Below are positions 47,645-55,988 of a stretch of 64,000 nucleotides of DNA, piece after piece. The notes beneath the pieces were generated by a model. That model did no database searches, was not told where the DNA came from, and was given only the letters and a program-made list of their open reading frames with translations. Position 1 is the first letter of the stretch; each line of letters opens with the position of its first letter. The translations under genes and the position numbers were made by a program. The stretch comes from Hyphomonadaceae bacterium (GTDB taxonomy: Bacteria > Pseudomonadota > Alphaproteobacteria > Caulobacterales > Aquidulcibacteraceae): contig WRPI01000004.1 of assembly GCA_009773395.1 (NCBI GenBank), positions 62,001 through 126,000 of the forward strand, given 5' to 3'.

Positions 47645-47785
47645 GCGCGGCGGGTTGTCGCAGGTTGGGATGAACCCGAACAAAGTGAGGCAAGGGCGAC
47701 CGCCCGCCGCGCCGCGTGGCGCACGCCCGCGCAGGCTTTGCCGTGAGCGAAAAGAATGCTCGCGCGGCGGCTTGTCGCAGGTTGG
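47645..47785. repeat. GC-rich repeat block between ompW and ubiE
   Basis: This stretch is far richer in G and C than its surroundings. It is bounded by two direct repeats of 24 bases (47645-47668 and 47762-47785) with one mismatch; both contain TTGTCGCAGGTTGG. Between them are GC palindromic runs such as CGCCCGCCGCGCCGCGTGGCG (47701-47720 region) able to form hairpins. It occupies much of the 319-base divergent gap, so it may separate the ompW and ubiE promoters. It looks like a dispersed intergenic repeat or a small mobile unit. Confidence 0.6.
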
Positions 47786-47868
47786 CGGCAACCGCCAATC
47801 CCGCTTCCATATTTTTGCTTTTGCGTTTAAGTGCATTTGTCATAAATTATGCAAAATTCGGATTACAA

Positions 47869-48627
47869 ATGAGCGACATTTCAACCACCAATTTTGGCTT
47901 CCAAACCGTACCCACAGCGCAGAAGGCCGGAAAGGTTCGCGAAGTTTTTGATGCTGTTGCGCAAAAATACGACATAATGAACGATCTTATGTCGGGCGGC
48001 CTGCACCGAGTTTGGAAAGATGCGGTCGCGACAAGGCTTAATCCGCGCCCCGGTGAAGTAATAATTGACATGGCAGGCGGCACTGGTGATTTGGCGCGAA
48101 GATTTAAAGCAAGGGTCGATAAAATCCGTGCAAAAAATGGCGGCGAACCCGCCAAGATTATTGTTGCCGACATCAATCAAGAAATGATTATGGCAGGTCG
48201 TGAGCGCGGGCTTGATGGGCTTGATTGGACGGTTTGCGATGCCGAGAATTTGCCAATCCCTGACAAAAGTGTCGATGCTTATGTAATTTCCTTCGGCATC
48301 AGAAATGTCACTGATATTCCCAAAGCGTTACGCGAAGCGCAACGTGTGCTCAAACATGGCGGGCGTTTTTATTGCCTTGAATTTTCGCGCCCCACAACTG
48401 ATGCATTGCAAAAGATCTATGATTTATGGTCATTCAAAGCGATTCCAAAAATCGGTGAAATGGTGATGGGCGATGCTGCACCTTATCAATATTTAGTCGA
48501 ATCGATTGCCAAATTTCCCGACCAAGAGACTTTCAAAAAAATGATTCAAGACGCAGGGTTTAGCCAAGTTTCGGTCACCAATTTTGCCGGTGGCATTGTT
48601 GCACTTCATGGTGGTTGGGTATTGTGA
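47869..48627 (+). CDS. ubiE: Demethylmenaquinone/ubiquinone C-methyltransferase UbiE
   Basis: A 252-residue SAM-dependent methyltransferase acting on the ubiquinone ring. Motifs: [23 protein letters not shown] loop [39 protein letters not shown] (split: [26 protein letters not shown]), [15 protein letters not shown] 47869 gives the standard length; the frame is open 51 codons upstream only because of the GC-rich repeat. Its stop overlaps the ubiB GTG by four bases. Confidence 0.95.
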   Translation: MSDISTTNFGFQTVPTAQKAGKVREVFDAVAQKYDIMNDLMSGGLHRVWKDAVATRLNPRPGEVIIDMAGGTGDLARRFKARVDKIRAKNGGEPAKIIVADINQEMIMAGRERGLDGLDWTVCDAENLPIPDKSVDAYVISFGIRNVTDIPKALREAQRVLKHGGRFYCLEFSRPTTDALQKIYDLWSFKAIPKIGEMVMGDAAPYQYLVESIAKFPDQETFKKMIQDAGFSQVSVTNFAGGIVALHGGWVL

Positions 48628-50042
48628 TTTTTCGTTTATCTCGCCTAGTTTATGTTGTTTGGACGCTTGGTCGTTATGATGCGATTTTGCCAAAAGAATA
48701 CCAAAACCTCTTACCCCCAAGCGCCAAATTTTTGGGTAAACTACTAAGAATTGGCGCAAAGCATGATGGCGACCTTGGCGCGCGGCTTTCAATCGCTTTG
48801 GAAAAATTAGGCGCAGTTTGGATAAAGCTGGGCCAGCTTTTGGCAACAAGGCCAGATATTGTCGGCGCGCTTCCGGCGCAAGCGCTTTGCGGCTTAAAAG
48901 ATAAAGTCGCGCCTTTTGATGATGCCGCTGCTCGTAAGATTTTGGCGCGGGATTTTACCGGAGGCGATGTCAGCAAATTATCGGATATTTTCGGCGAGCT
49001 TGGCTCCGTAATTGCTGCTGCATCGGTTGCGCAAGTCTATAAAATCAACCCACCCGATGGCGGGCAGTTCGCGCTGAAAATATTGCGCCCAAATGTTGAA
49101 CGTGAAATTGCGCGTGACATTGCGGCATTGCGGCTTGGCGCAAAAATGATTGAGGTTTTTTCACCAAAATCACGCCGCCTTGAGCCAATTGCACTTGTCG
49201 AAACCATCGCTGAATCCTTATCAAAAGAAACCGATTTGCGGCGCGAAGCCGGGGCATGTGATGCATTTGGGCAAATTGCCGCTTTGGATAATTATATTCA
49301 TGTTCCCAAAGTGGATTGGTCAAAATCAACCAAAAATGTGTTGGTAACCGAATGGGTCGATGGCGTTCCATTAACTCAAGCTGGCGCAATGGAGGGGCAA
49401 AACCGCAAAGAACTCGCAGATTGCGTAAATCGCAGTTTTCTGTGTGCTGCCTTGGAACACGGGTTTTTTCACGCCGATATGCATGAGGGCAATTTGCTCG
49501 TAACCAAAGACGGCAAATTATATGCGGTGGATTTCGGGATTATGGGGCGACTTGGCGCCAAAGAACAAAGATATTTGGCCGAAATTATTTATTCGTTTTT
49601 GCACCGCGATTATCGCCGCGCAGCAAGAGTGCATTTTGAAGCGGGCTATGTTCCCAATACTTATGATGAAGGCGAATATGGCGTGGCATTGCGCACGGTT
49701 GGCGAACCGATTTGGGGGCGCAAAGCCTCGGAAGTGTCCATGGGGCGGGTTTTGGCGCAATTGTTCGATGTGACCGAACAATTCGGCATGAAGCTGCGCC
49801 CCGAACTGGTCTTGCAGCAAAAAACCATGGTGCAAGTCGAAGGCGTGGCGCGCTCAATAGATCCTGATCACGATATTTGGGAATCTTCGCGGCCAATTGT
49901 CGAGCGCTTTATGAAACGCGAACTTGGCCCCGAAGGAATGATGGAACGGACATTGGAACATTTGGGCGAACTTTCCCACGCGATAATGAGGCTTCCTGCT
50001 TTGATCGATAAGTTGGAGAAGATGGTGGAAAAGGATAGCTAG
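48624..50042 (+). CDS. ubiB: Ubiquinone biosynthesis kinase-like protein UbiB
   Basis: About 472 residues of the ABC1/ADCK protein-kinase-like family, needed for ubiquinone synthesis. The KxGQ signature is [16 protein letters not shown], with an Ala-rich loop ASVAQVYK and [27 protein letters not shown] (catalytic and DFG-like parts). A C-terminal hydrophobic or amphipathic end may bind the membrane. GTG 48624 overlaps the ubiE stop (GTGA) and is preferred over a TTG at 48615. The ubiE-ubiB operon is usually found close to mutM, as here. Confidence 0.94.
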   Translation: MIFRLSRLVYVVWTLGRYDAILPKEYQNLLPPSAKFLGKLLRIGAKHDGDLGARLSIALEKLGAVWIKLGQLLATRPDIVGALPAQALCGLKDKVAPFDDAAARKILARDFTGGDVSKLSDIFGELGSVIAAASVAQVYKINPPDGGQFALKILRPNVEREIARDIAALRLGAKMIEVFSPKSRRLEPIALVETIAESLSKETDLRREAGACDAFGQIAALDNYIHVPKVDWSKSTKNVLVTEWVDGVPLTQAGAMEGQNRKELADCVNRSFLCAALEHGFFHADMHEGNLLVTKDGKLYAVDFGIMGRLGAKEQRYLAEIIYSFLHRDYRRAARVHFEAGYVPNTYDEGEYGVALRTVGEPIWGRKASEVSMGRVLAQLFDVTEQFGMKLRPELVLQQKTMVQVEGVARSIDPDHDIWESSRPIVERFMKRELGPEGMMERTLEHLGELSHAIMRLPALIDKLEKMVEKDS

Positions 50043-50091
50043 TCAACACTTGCCCACTTGCCAAATGGCCAAATAAGTGGCAAAAAATGTT

Positions 50092-51414
50092 ATGACAAAT
50101 TCACTTAACAACACCCCAAACATGGAATCCTTTTGGATGCCATTCACCGCAAATCGTTTGTTCAAAAGCAATCCACGGCTTTTGGTTAGTGCAAAAGGTA
50201 TGTATTATACTTCGCATGACGATCGGCAAATTCTTGATAGTTCGGCCGGCCTTTGGCTAGTAAATGCAGGCCATGGTCGCCAAGAAATTGTTGACGCCGT
50301 GGCAAAGCAAATGTCGCAATTGGATTATGCGCCAAACTTTTCAATGGGTCACCCAATCGCGTTTGAATTTGCTGAGCGTCTTGCAAAATTGGCGCCTCCT
50401 GGGTTTGGCCATGTGTTTTACACAAATTCGGGTTCTGAAAGTGTCGATACTGGCCTAAAAATCGCCCAAGCCTATCACCAAGCCAAAGGCGATGGCAGGC
50501 GGGTTCGCCTTATTGGGCGTGAACGCGCATATCACGGCGTTAATTATGGCGGAATTTCTGTGGGTGGGCTTGGCTATAATCGCAGGCTTTTCCAGACTTT
50601 GCCGAATGTGGACCATATTTCGCATACTCATGGCATCGAGGGCAATTTCTTTTCCAAAGGCCAGCCACCAAATGGCCGCGATTTGGCCAAAGAAGTTGAT
50701 CGTTTGGCGATTTTGCACGGGCCAGATAATATCGCTGCTGTTATTGTTGAACCAGTCGCTGGCTCGACTGGCGTGTTAGTGCCGCCAGTCGGTTATTTGC
50801 AGGAGCTTCGCGCGGCCTGTGATAGGGTTGGTTGTTTGCTGATTTTTGACGAAGTTATCACGGGCTATGGCCGTTTGGGCACGCCATTTGCGCCGCAATA
50901 TTTCGGGGTTATGCCTGATATTATTCTTACCGCCAAAGGTATCAACAACGGCACTTTGCCAATGGGCGCAGTGTTTGCGTCCGACAAAGTGTGGGATGCG
51001 TTTGTTCAAGGGCCACCAAATGTTGCCGAAATTATGCATGGTTACACTTGCTCGGGCCATCCTGCCGCCTGCGCTGCTGGCATCGCAACAATGGATATTA
51101 TGGAGCGTGAGGGCCTTTACACCCGCGCGGCGACAATGGCACCGAAATGGGAAGCGGCGATTCACTCGCTTAAAGGGCTTAAGAATATCGTCGATATTCG
51201 CAACCTCGGTTTGATGGGCGCAATTGAATTTGCACAGCGCGATGGTGTTCCCGGGGTTCGTGCGTTTGAAATGTTCACCAAATGCTATGAAAAAGGCTTG
51301 CTTGCGCGGGTAACTGGCGATGTTATGGCATTATCACCACCGCTTATCATTGAGGATAGCCATATTGATCAAATGTTCCAGATCATCAAAGAAGTCGTGG
51401 AAAGCACAGATTAA
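50092..51414 (+). CDS. Class III aminotransferase, omega-amino acid:pyruvate type
   Basis: About 440 residues of PLP-dependent fold type I. Typical blocks are MPFTANRLFKSNPRLL, VFYTNSGSESVDTGLKIA, RERAYHGVNYGGISVGG, the PLP-ring Asp in LIFDEVITGYGRLG, and the Schiff-base Lys in LTAKGINNGTLPMG. This pattern is closest to beta-alanine/omega-amino acid:pyruvate transaminases. ATG 50092 or the in-frame GTG 50077 could start it; neither has a strong site. The thioredoxin-like gene begins directly after its stop. Confidence 0.9.
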   Translation: MTNSLNNTPNMESFWMPFTANRLFKSNPRLLVSAKGMYYTSHDDRQILDSSAGLWLVNAGHGRQEIVDAVAKQMSQLDYAPNFSMGHPIAFEFAERLAKLAPPGFGHVFYTNSGSESVDTGLKIAQAYHQAKGDGRRVRLIGRERAYHGVNYGGISVGGLGYNRRLFQTLPNVDHISHTHGIEGNFFSKGQPPNGRDLAKEVDRLAILHGPDNIAAVIVEPVAGSTGVLVPPVGYLQELRAACDRVGCLLIFDEVITGYGRLGTPFAPQYFGVMPDIILTAKGINNGTLPMGAVFASDKVWDAFVQGPPNVAEIMHGYTCSGHPAACAAGIATMDIMEREGLYTRAATMAPKWEAAIHSLKGLKNIVDIRNLGLMGAIEFAQRDGVPGVRAFEMFTKCYEKGLLARVTGDVMALSPPLIIEDSHIDQMFQIIKEVVESTD

Positions 51415-51822
51415 GTGAAGCGAGTTCATGGGCCGATAATTGCCGCCTGCATTGGTTTAGGGTTTATGGCATCAAGCGCATTTGCACAATATGACGTTAA
51501 TCCGCATTTAAGCGCGCTTGATGGTGCGGCAATTATTGGCACAGAAGCGACTTTTCGCTCCAGCGTGCTGCAGGGCCGTGATGCGTTGGTGATGTTTTGG
51601 GCGTCCAATTGCCCGCCGTGCTTGGTTGAGATGCAAGGCTTTGCTCGCCTCAAAGCTTCCGCGAACGGCATACCAATAATTGTGATTGTCGAAAGATATG
51701 GCTCAAGGGAACAGGGCCTTCTGGCAAACCCACGCAATAACGGTGCGCTTATCCTGAATGTCGGTGGCAATTATCGTGCATTATTGGAAGAATTTGGCGA
51801 TAGCGAAGCGGCGCTGCCTTAA
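51415..51822 (+). CDS. Exported thioredoxin-like protein, truncated by an in-frame stop
   Basis: A 135-codon frame for a secreted thioredoxin-fold protein. The signal peptide is IIAACIGLGFMASSAFAQ, the redox site is FWASNCPPCLVEM (Cys-Pro-Pro-Cys), and the frame stops right after SEAALP, the position of the conserved cis-Pro. Reading on in the same frame past the TAA (51820-51822) gives 31 sensible codons, SILMGKTGAACIAHLGLMNA onward, ending at TAG 51916. These match the last strand and helix expected of a TlpA/ResA-like domain. So the gene probably became a pseudogene recently, unless the stop is a sequencing error or is read through. GTG 51415 follows the aminotransferase stop directly. Confidence 0.75.
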   Translation: MKRVHGPIIAACIGLGFMASSAFAQYDVNPHLSALDGAAIIGTEATFRSSVLQGRDALVMFWASNCPPCLVEMQGFARLKASANGIPIIVIVERYGSREQGLLANPRNNGALILNVGGNYRALLEEFGDSEAALP

Positions 51823-51918
51823 AGCATATTGATGGGCAAAACTGGTGCCGCATGTATTGCCCATTTGGGGCTTATGAACGCAAATGCGTTGCGCGAGATG
51901 CAAGCCGAGTGTGATTAG
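51823..51918 (+). pseudogene. Orphaned C-terminal tail of the thioredoxin-like gene
   Basis: Thirty-one codons plus TAG, in frame with and directly after the premature TAA of the preceding gene. The translation includes ILMGKTGAACIAHLGL and NALREMQAECD, which fit the end of a periplasmic thioredoxin domain. There is no ribosome site or start of its own at the right place, so it is not translated independently. Confidence 0.7.
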
Positions 51919-51954
51919 CTTGATTTTCGGCCCGATATTTCATAAACAGCGCAA

Positions 51955-52491
51955 ATGGCAATAAAACCAATCATCACTGTTCCCGACCCTATATTAAAGC
52001 AAATTTCAAAACCGGTGGCCGAAGTAACCGATGAAATTCGCGCTTTGATGGCCGATATGCTCGATTCAATGTATGCCGCAAAAGGCATTGGTCTTGCCGC
52101 AATTCAAATTGGCGTGCCGTTGCGGGTTATTGTTATGGACTTGGTGTGGGGCAAAGAAGAATCGGGTGACGCTCGCGGCCCAAAGTTTTACATAAACCCC
52201 GAAATTTTGGAAAAATCCGAAGAAACTGCACCCTATGAAGAAGGCTGTCTTTCTGTCCCCGAAATCTATGAAGAAATTTCAAGGCCAGCGCATATAAAAT
52301 TGAAATATATGAACCAAGATGGCCAAGAAATAATTGAAGAATGCGATGAGCTTCAAGCAACCTGCATTCAACACGAAATGGATCACCTAAACGGCGTTTT
52401 ATTTATAGACTATTTATCGCGCCTCAAACGCGAACGCGCAGTAAGCCGCGTAAAAAAGAACAAACGTTTGGCCGACGAACACGCGCTTTAA
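51955..52491 (+). CDS. def: Peptide deformylase
   Basis: A 178-residue metallopeptidase that removes the N-formyl group from new proteins. The three motifs are GIGLAAIQIG (family form GxGLAAxQxG), EEGCLSVPEIY (metal Cys) and QHEMDHLNGVLF (HExxDH). The C-terminus is Lys/Arg-rich as usual. The gene converges with zapA and overlaps it by four bases. Confidence 0.96.
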   Translation: MAIKPIITVPDPILKQISKPVAEVTDEIRALMADMLDSMYAAKGIGLAAIQIGVPLRVIVMDLVWGKEESGDARGPKFYINPEILEKSEETAPYEEGCLSVPEIYEEISRPAHIKLKYMNQDGQEIIEECDELQATCIQHEMDHLNGVLFIDYLSRLKRERAVSRVKKNKRLADEHAL

Positions 52492-52904
52492 GCCCCTGCC
52501 AATTTCGTCGCGATAGCCCCAACGCGGGTCGCGGCATCGGCGAAATAGTTGGCGGCATTTTCTATTGCGATTGCAGCATCATTTTCTATATTTTTGGCGT
52601 CGGCGAGGTTTTGATTGGCGCGCGCTTCTATTTCAATATGTGCGGGGTTGGGGCGATTATCACGCAAGCGCGCAAGTTCGGCCTCGGTTGCGTCGAGTTT
52701 GAGTTTAAGTTCGTGGGTTTCGTCGGCCAATAAAAGTGCGGCCATTAAAAACAACCTTTGTTCGCCAATTTGCCCAACGCTTTGCACCAAAGTTTTGACG
52801 TGATTATCAAAATGGCGCGCCAAACGGCCAATATGATCTTCTTGGCCATCTTCACAGCCAACACCATATTGCCGGCCATTGATATCTATTTGAACATTGC
52901 TCAA
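52488..52904 (-). CDS. zapA: Cell division protein ZapA
   Basis: A 138-residue ZapA, which bundles FtsZ filaments at midcell. The N-terminal globular part VQIDINGRQYGVGCEDGQED and HIGRLARHFDNHVKTL is typical, followed by a helix with LADETHELKLKLDATEAELARL. It lies just downstream of a DUF4164-like gene, a standard alphaproteobacterial pair. Its stop overlaps def by four bases. Confidence 0.88.
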   Translation of the reverse strand: MSNVQIDINGRQYGVGCEDGQEDHIGRLARHFDNHVKTLVQSVGQIGEQRLFLMAALLLADETHELKLKLDATEAELARLRDNRPNPAHIEIEARANQNLADAKNIENDAAIAIENAANYFADAATRVGAIATKLAGA

Positions 52905-52924
52905 TTATTTTCCCCAAAAACTGC

Positions 52925-53218
52925 CTAAACTGGGCCCAAAACTACTCTGATGTCATCAATTGCCAGGCTTAATGCGCCTTTGGCTTCGGTTATTGCGTGT
53001 TCCAATTCTTGCTCGCGGGCGCGGGCGCTTGCCAATTCTTCACGCAATACCAAATCGGATTTGTCGCCATTGTCGCCATGTTCGCTTGGTTTTGCTTCCA
53101 TGACATTTGACATTTTTTCAATTGCTAAACCCAAGTTTTTTTCAAGCGCCGATAATGCGCTGTCAAAACTTTGCACCGCTTTTTTTAGTTCAGCAGAAGA
53201 CAATTCAATGTCAGTCAT
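52925..53218 (-). CDS. Small coiled-coil protein of DUF4164 type
   Basis: A 97-residue helical protein. The sequence TDIELSSAELKKAVQSFDSA and SALEKNLGLAIEKM, then REELASARAREQELEHAITE, has heptad-like spacing of Leu and Ala suited to a coiled coil. In alphaproteobacteria a DUF4164 protein usually precedes zapA, as here, so a role in division or with ZapA is a reasonable guess. Twenty bases separate it from zapA. Confidence 0.75.
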   Translation of the reverse strand: MTDIELSSAELKKAVQSFDSALSALEKNLGLAIEKMSNVMEAKPSEHGDNGDKSDLVLREELASARAREQELEHAITEAKGALSLAIDDIRVVLGPV

Positions 53219-53375
53219 AATTTTCTATATCGGCCATGATGAAAAATGCACAAGGTGCCAGTATGCCGTTGTTCGCGAAAAGTGCAAGTTAGAATACCAA
53301 TTGCATTTTTGGCCATAAAAGCGATTCCTTTTGGGTCAAAATTATTCTAACAATGCAAATTTGGAGAACAGAAAA

Positions 53376-54491
53376 ATGATTCAAACACGCGCTGCCGTTG
53401 CATGGGAAGCCAATAAGCCACTAACCATTGAAACCGTCAATCTTGATGGGCCACGTGCCGGTGAAGTTTTGGTTGAAATTATGGCCACTGGCATTTGCCA
53501 CACCGATGCTTATACTTTGTCTGGCCTCGATAGCGAGGGCAAATTTCCCGCCATTTTGGGCCATGAAGGCGCTGGCATTGTGCGCGAAATTGGCGCGGGC
53601 GTGACAAGCGTCAAAGTTGGGGATCATGTAATCCCGCTTTACACACCTGAATGCCGCGGTTGCAAAACTTGCCTGTCACAGCGCTCCAACCTTTGCACCG
53701 CAATCCGCGCGACCCAAGGGCAAGGCGTGATGCCCGATGGCACTTCACGGTTTAGCGCGGGCGGCAAAGAAATCGCGCATTATATGGGCTGTTCAACTTT
53801 TTCCAACTTCACAGTTTTGCCCGAAATCGCGCTTGCCAAAGTGCGCGAGGACGCACCGTTTGACAAAATCTGCTATATTGGTTGCGGCGTCACCACCGGC
53901 ATTGGCGCAGTTATTTATACCGCCAAAGTTTGGCCGGGTGCCAATGTTGTGGTGTTTGGGCTTGGCGGCATTGGTTTGAACGTGCTGCAAGGCGCGCGCA
54001 TGGTTGGCGCGGACAAAATTATAGGCGTTGATATTAACCCTGCAAAAGTCGAAATGGCGAAAAAATTTGGCATGACGCATTTTATTAATCCAGCCGAAAT
54101 TGGCAATGATAAAGTGGTGCAGGCGATTGTTGATCTAACTGGTGGCGGCGCGGATTTCAGCTTTGATGCAACTGGCAACACCAATGTTATGCGCCAAGCA
54201 CTTGAATGTTGCCACCGTGGTTGGGGCGAGTCTATCATCATCGGCGTGGCCGAAGCCGGCAAAGAAATATCCACCCGCCCATTCCAATTGGTGACAGGCC
54301 GTGTCTGGAAAGGCACAGCCTTCGGCGGCGCACGCGGACGCACCGATGTGCCAAAAATCGTTGATTGGTATATGGACGGGAAGATTAATATCGACGATTT
54401 AATTACCCACCAAATGCCATTGGAAAAAATCAATGATGCCTTTGATTTAATGCATGAGGGGAAGAGTATTAGAAGCGTGGTTGTGTTTTGA
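53376..54491 (+). CDS. frmA: S-(hydroxymethyl)glutathione dehydrogenase (class III ADH)
   Basis: A 371-residue zinc alcohol dehydrogenase. It oxidises the formaldehyde-glutathione adduct to S-formylglutathione. Catalytic zinc ligands appear in ATGICHTDAYTLSG and LGHEGAGIV, the structural zinc site in CRGCKTCLSQRSNLC, and the NAD loop in VFGLGGIGLNVLQGARM. ATG 53376 is set by GGAGA eight bases upstream; fifteen in-frame codons before it are rejected. The stop overlaps fghA. The two genes form the complete glutathione-dependent formaldehyde route to formate. Confidence 0.96.
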   Translation: MIQTRAAVAWEANKPLTIETVNLDGPRAGEVLVEIMATGICHTDAYTLSGLDSEGKFPAILGHEGAGIVREIGAGVTSVKVGDHVIPLYTPECRGCKTCLSQRSNLCTAIRATQGQGVMPDGTSRFSAGGKEIAHYMGCSTFSNFTVLPEIALAKVREDAPFDKICYIGCGVTTGIGAVIYTAKVWPGANVVVFGLGGIGLNVLQGARMVGADKIIGVDINPAKVEMAKKFGMTHFINPAEIGNDKVVQAIVDLTGGGADFSFDATGNTNVMRQALECCHRGWGESIIIGVAEAGKEISTRPFQLVTGRVWKGTAFGGARGRTDVPKIVDWYMDGKINIDDLITHQMPLEKINDAFDLMHEGKSIRSVVVF

Positions 54492-55336
54492 TGACTCTCG
54501 AAATCATCTCCCAAAATCACTGCTTTGGTGGCACGCAGTTTATCTATGCCCACGATAGCCGTGAAACTAAAACCAAAATGCGGTTTGCCGCTTTTAGCCC
54601 GCCGCAGGCCGCAACCCGAAAATGCCCAGTGGTGATTTATCTTTCGGGCCTTACTTGCACCGAAGAAAACGTAACTCATAAAGCGGGGGCGCAACGCATA
54701 TGCGCTGAGCTTGGGCTTATTTTTATTGCGCCCGATACTTCGCCGCGTGGTGAGGGCGTGCCTGACGATGCCGAAAAAGCCTATGATTTTGGCCTTGGCG
54801 CAGGGTTTTATGTTGACGCGGCAATTGAGCCTTGGGCCGAAAATTATCGGATGCGTTCTTATGTCGAGCGCGAATTGCCAGAAATTATTGGCGAATATTT
54901 GCCCGCCGATATGGGGCGCGTTTCAATAACCGGCCACTCTATGGGTGGGCATGGCGCGCTAACAATTGCCCTTCGCAACCCTGAAATGTTCAAATCTGTC
55001 TCGGCATTTTCGCCAATTGTCTCGCCCATAAATTGCCCTTGGGGGCAAAAGGCATTGGCGGGCTATTTGGGCAATGACCAAGAAACATGGCGCGAATATG
55101 ATGCTTGTGCCTTGCTTGAAGACGGCAACCCATTGCCGCTATGTTTAGTGGATCAAGGCAGCGCCGATAACTTCCTTGAAAGCCAATTAAAAACCCATTT
55201 GTTCGAAAGCGCACTTTTGATGAGCGGCCAAAGCGCCGAAGTGCGTTATCAAGAAGGCTATGATCATTCCTATTATTTTATCGCAACATTTATGGAAGAC
55301 CATTTGCGCTTTCATGCAAAATATTTGGCGGTTTAG
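54488..55336 (+). CDS. fghA: S-formylglutathione hydrolase
   Basis: A 282-residue esterase-D-type alpha/beta hydrolase that hydrolyses S-formylglutathione to formate and glutathione. The nucleophile is in GHSMGGHGALTIALRNP. The family lid pattern VIYLSGLTCTEENVTHKAGA and the His in EGYDHSYYFIATF are conserved. The ATG overlaps the frmA stop (ATGA), showing a two-gene operon. Confidence 0.95.
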   Translation: MMTLEIISQNHCFGGTQFIYAHDSRETKTKMRFAAFSPPQAATRKCPVVIYLSGLTCTEENVTHKAGAQRICAELGLIFIAPDTSPRGEGVPDDAEKAYDFGLGAGFYVDAAIEPWAENYRMRSYVERELPEIIGEYLPADMGRVSITGHSMGGHGALTIALRNPEMFKSVSAFSPIVSPINCPWGQKALAGYLGNDQETWREYDACALLEDGNPLPLCLVDQGSADNFLESQLKTHLFESALLMSGQSAEVRYQEGYDHSYYFIATFMEDHLRFHAKYLAV

Positions 55337-55380
55337 TCCCCAATACTCGGAGCAGTTGAAAACGCCCGCTTTCTTACAAG

Positions 55381-55944
55381 TCATAAGCTTGGGTTTCTTT
55401 GGCGTTCATCAATCGCAACTAATATGAGTTGGTAGATTTTTTGGGGTTCGTCCAGAAATTCAAATGAATTCATCATTAATGAAGGCGCCCAAATCCCGAA
55501 GCTATCGCGCATGTTGTGTGGAGAAATATCAAATAATTTCTTGAAAATAAAATCAATGCTCCCTGAGGAATTGAGGAAAAGATTTGGTAGTTGACTTAGA
55601 TCGAATGAATTAATTGACGCTTTTTCACGAATAATCACGCGCCGATTCGTTACTGCGTATGTTTGGTTTTTCCTTGCATTAGCATCGATAAAAAACCTCC
55701 CTACCATTATTACAAATCCTATAGAAAAAAAGACCGCACCAAAAACAACATAACCCAAGCCTTCGCCCGCGCTGAGTGCCAAATATTCCCAATACAACAC
55801 ACCTCCTAACCACAAAGCACTGAATGGAATGAAGAACCAGTCCATCATTCGCAGCCGAAAACCTTGCCCCGGACGGCCAGTCCATTTTATTTGTTCATGC
55901 GGTAACAAATAGTCTTGAAATTCGATTTTTATTTCACTGGACAA
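55381..55944 (-). CDS. Membrane protein with a PH-like (bPH) domain, function unknown
   Basis: A 187-residue protein. After QDYLLPHEQIKWTGRPGQGF, two hydrophobic helices span about 35-80 (FIPFSALWLGGVLYWEYLAL and LGYVVFGAVFFSIGFVIMVG). The segment YAVTNRRVIIREKASINSFD is characteristic of bacterial PH-like domains of the YdbS/YdbT kind, which carry a membrane anchor before the domain. It stands between fghA and purL and has no evident partner. Confidence 0.7.
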   Translation of the reverse strand: MSSEIKIEFQDYLLPHEQIKWTGRPGQGFRLRMMDWFFIPFSALWLGGVLYWEYLALSAGEGLGYVVFGAVFFSIGFVIMVGRFFIDANARKNQTYAVTNRRVIIREKASINSFDLSQLPNLFLNSSGSIDFIFKKLFDISPHNMRDSFGIWAPSLMMNSFEFLDEPQKIYQLILVAIDERQRNPSL

Positions 55945-55988
55945 ACCCGTTCTCCTTCAATCAAAACAATCGCAAATCGAATGAAAAA

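Noticed and set aside
47550-47843. N-terminal extension of the ompW frame by 98 codons
   Set aside because: It would place a perfect Sec signal peptide in the middle of the protein. The extension runs through the GC-rich repeat, and AGGGGAA precedes the ATG at 47549.
47716-47868. N-terminal extension of ubiE
   Set aside because: It also lies in the GC-rich repeat, is not part of the UbiE family, and the standard start MSDIS fits.
52488-53218. 6S RNA gene expected near zapA in alphaproteobacteria
   Set aside because: def converges directly on zapA with a four-base overlap, so there is no room downstream, and no long bulged hairpin is visible nearby.
53915-54694. Long minus-strand open frame opposite frmA and fghA
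   Set aside because: It is antisense to two clear enzyme genes, has a Ser/Pro/Ile-rich composition typical of a shadow frame, and matches nothing I know.
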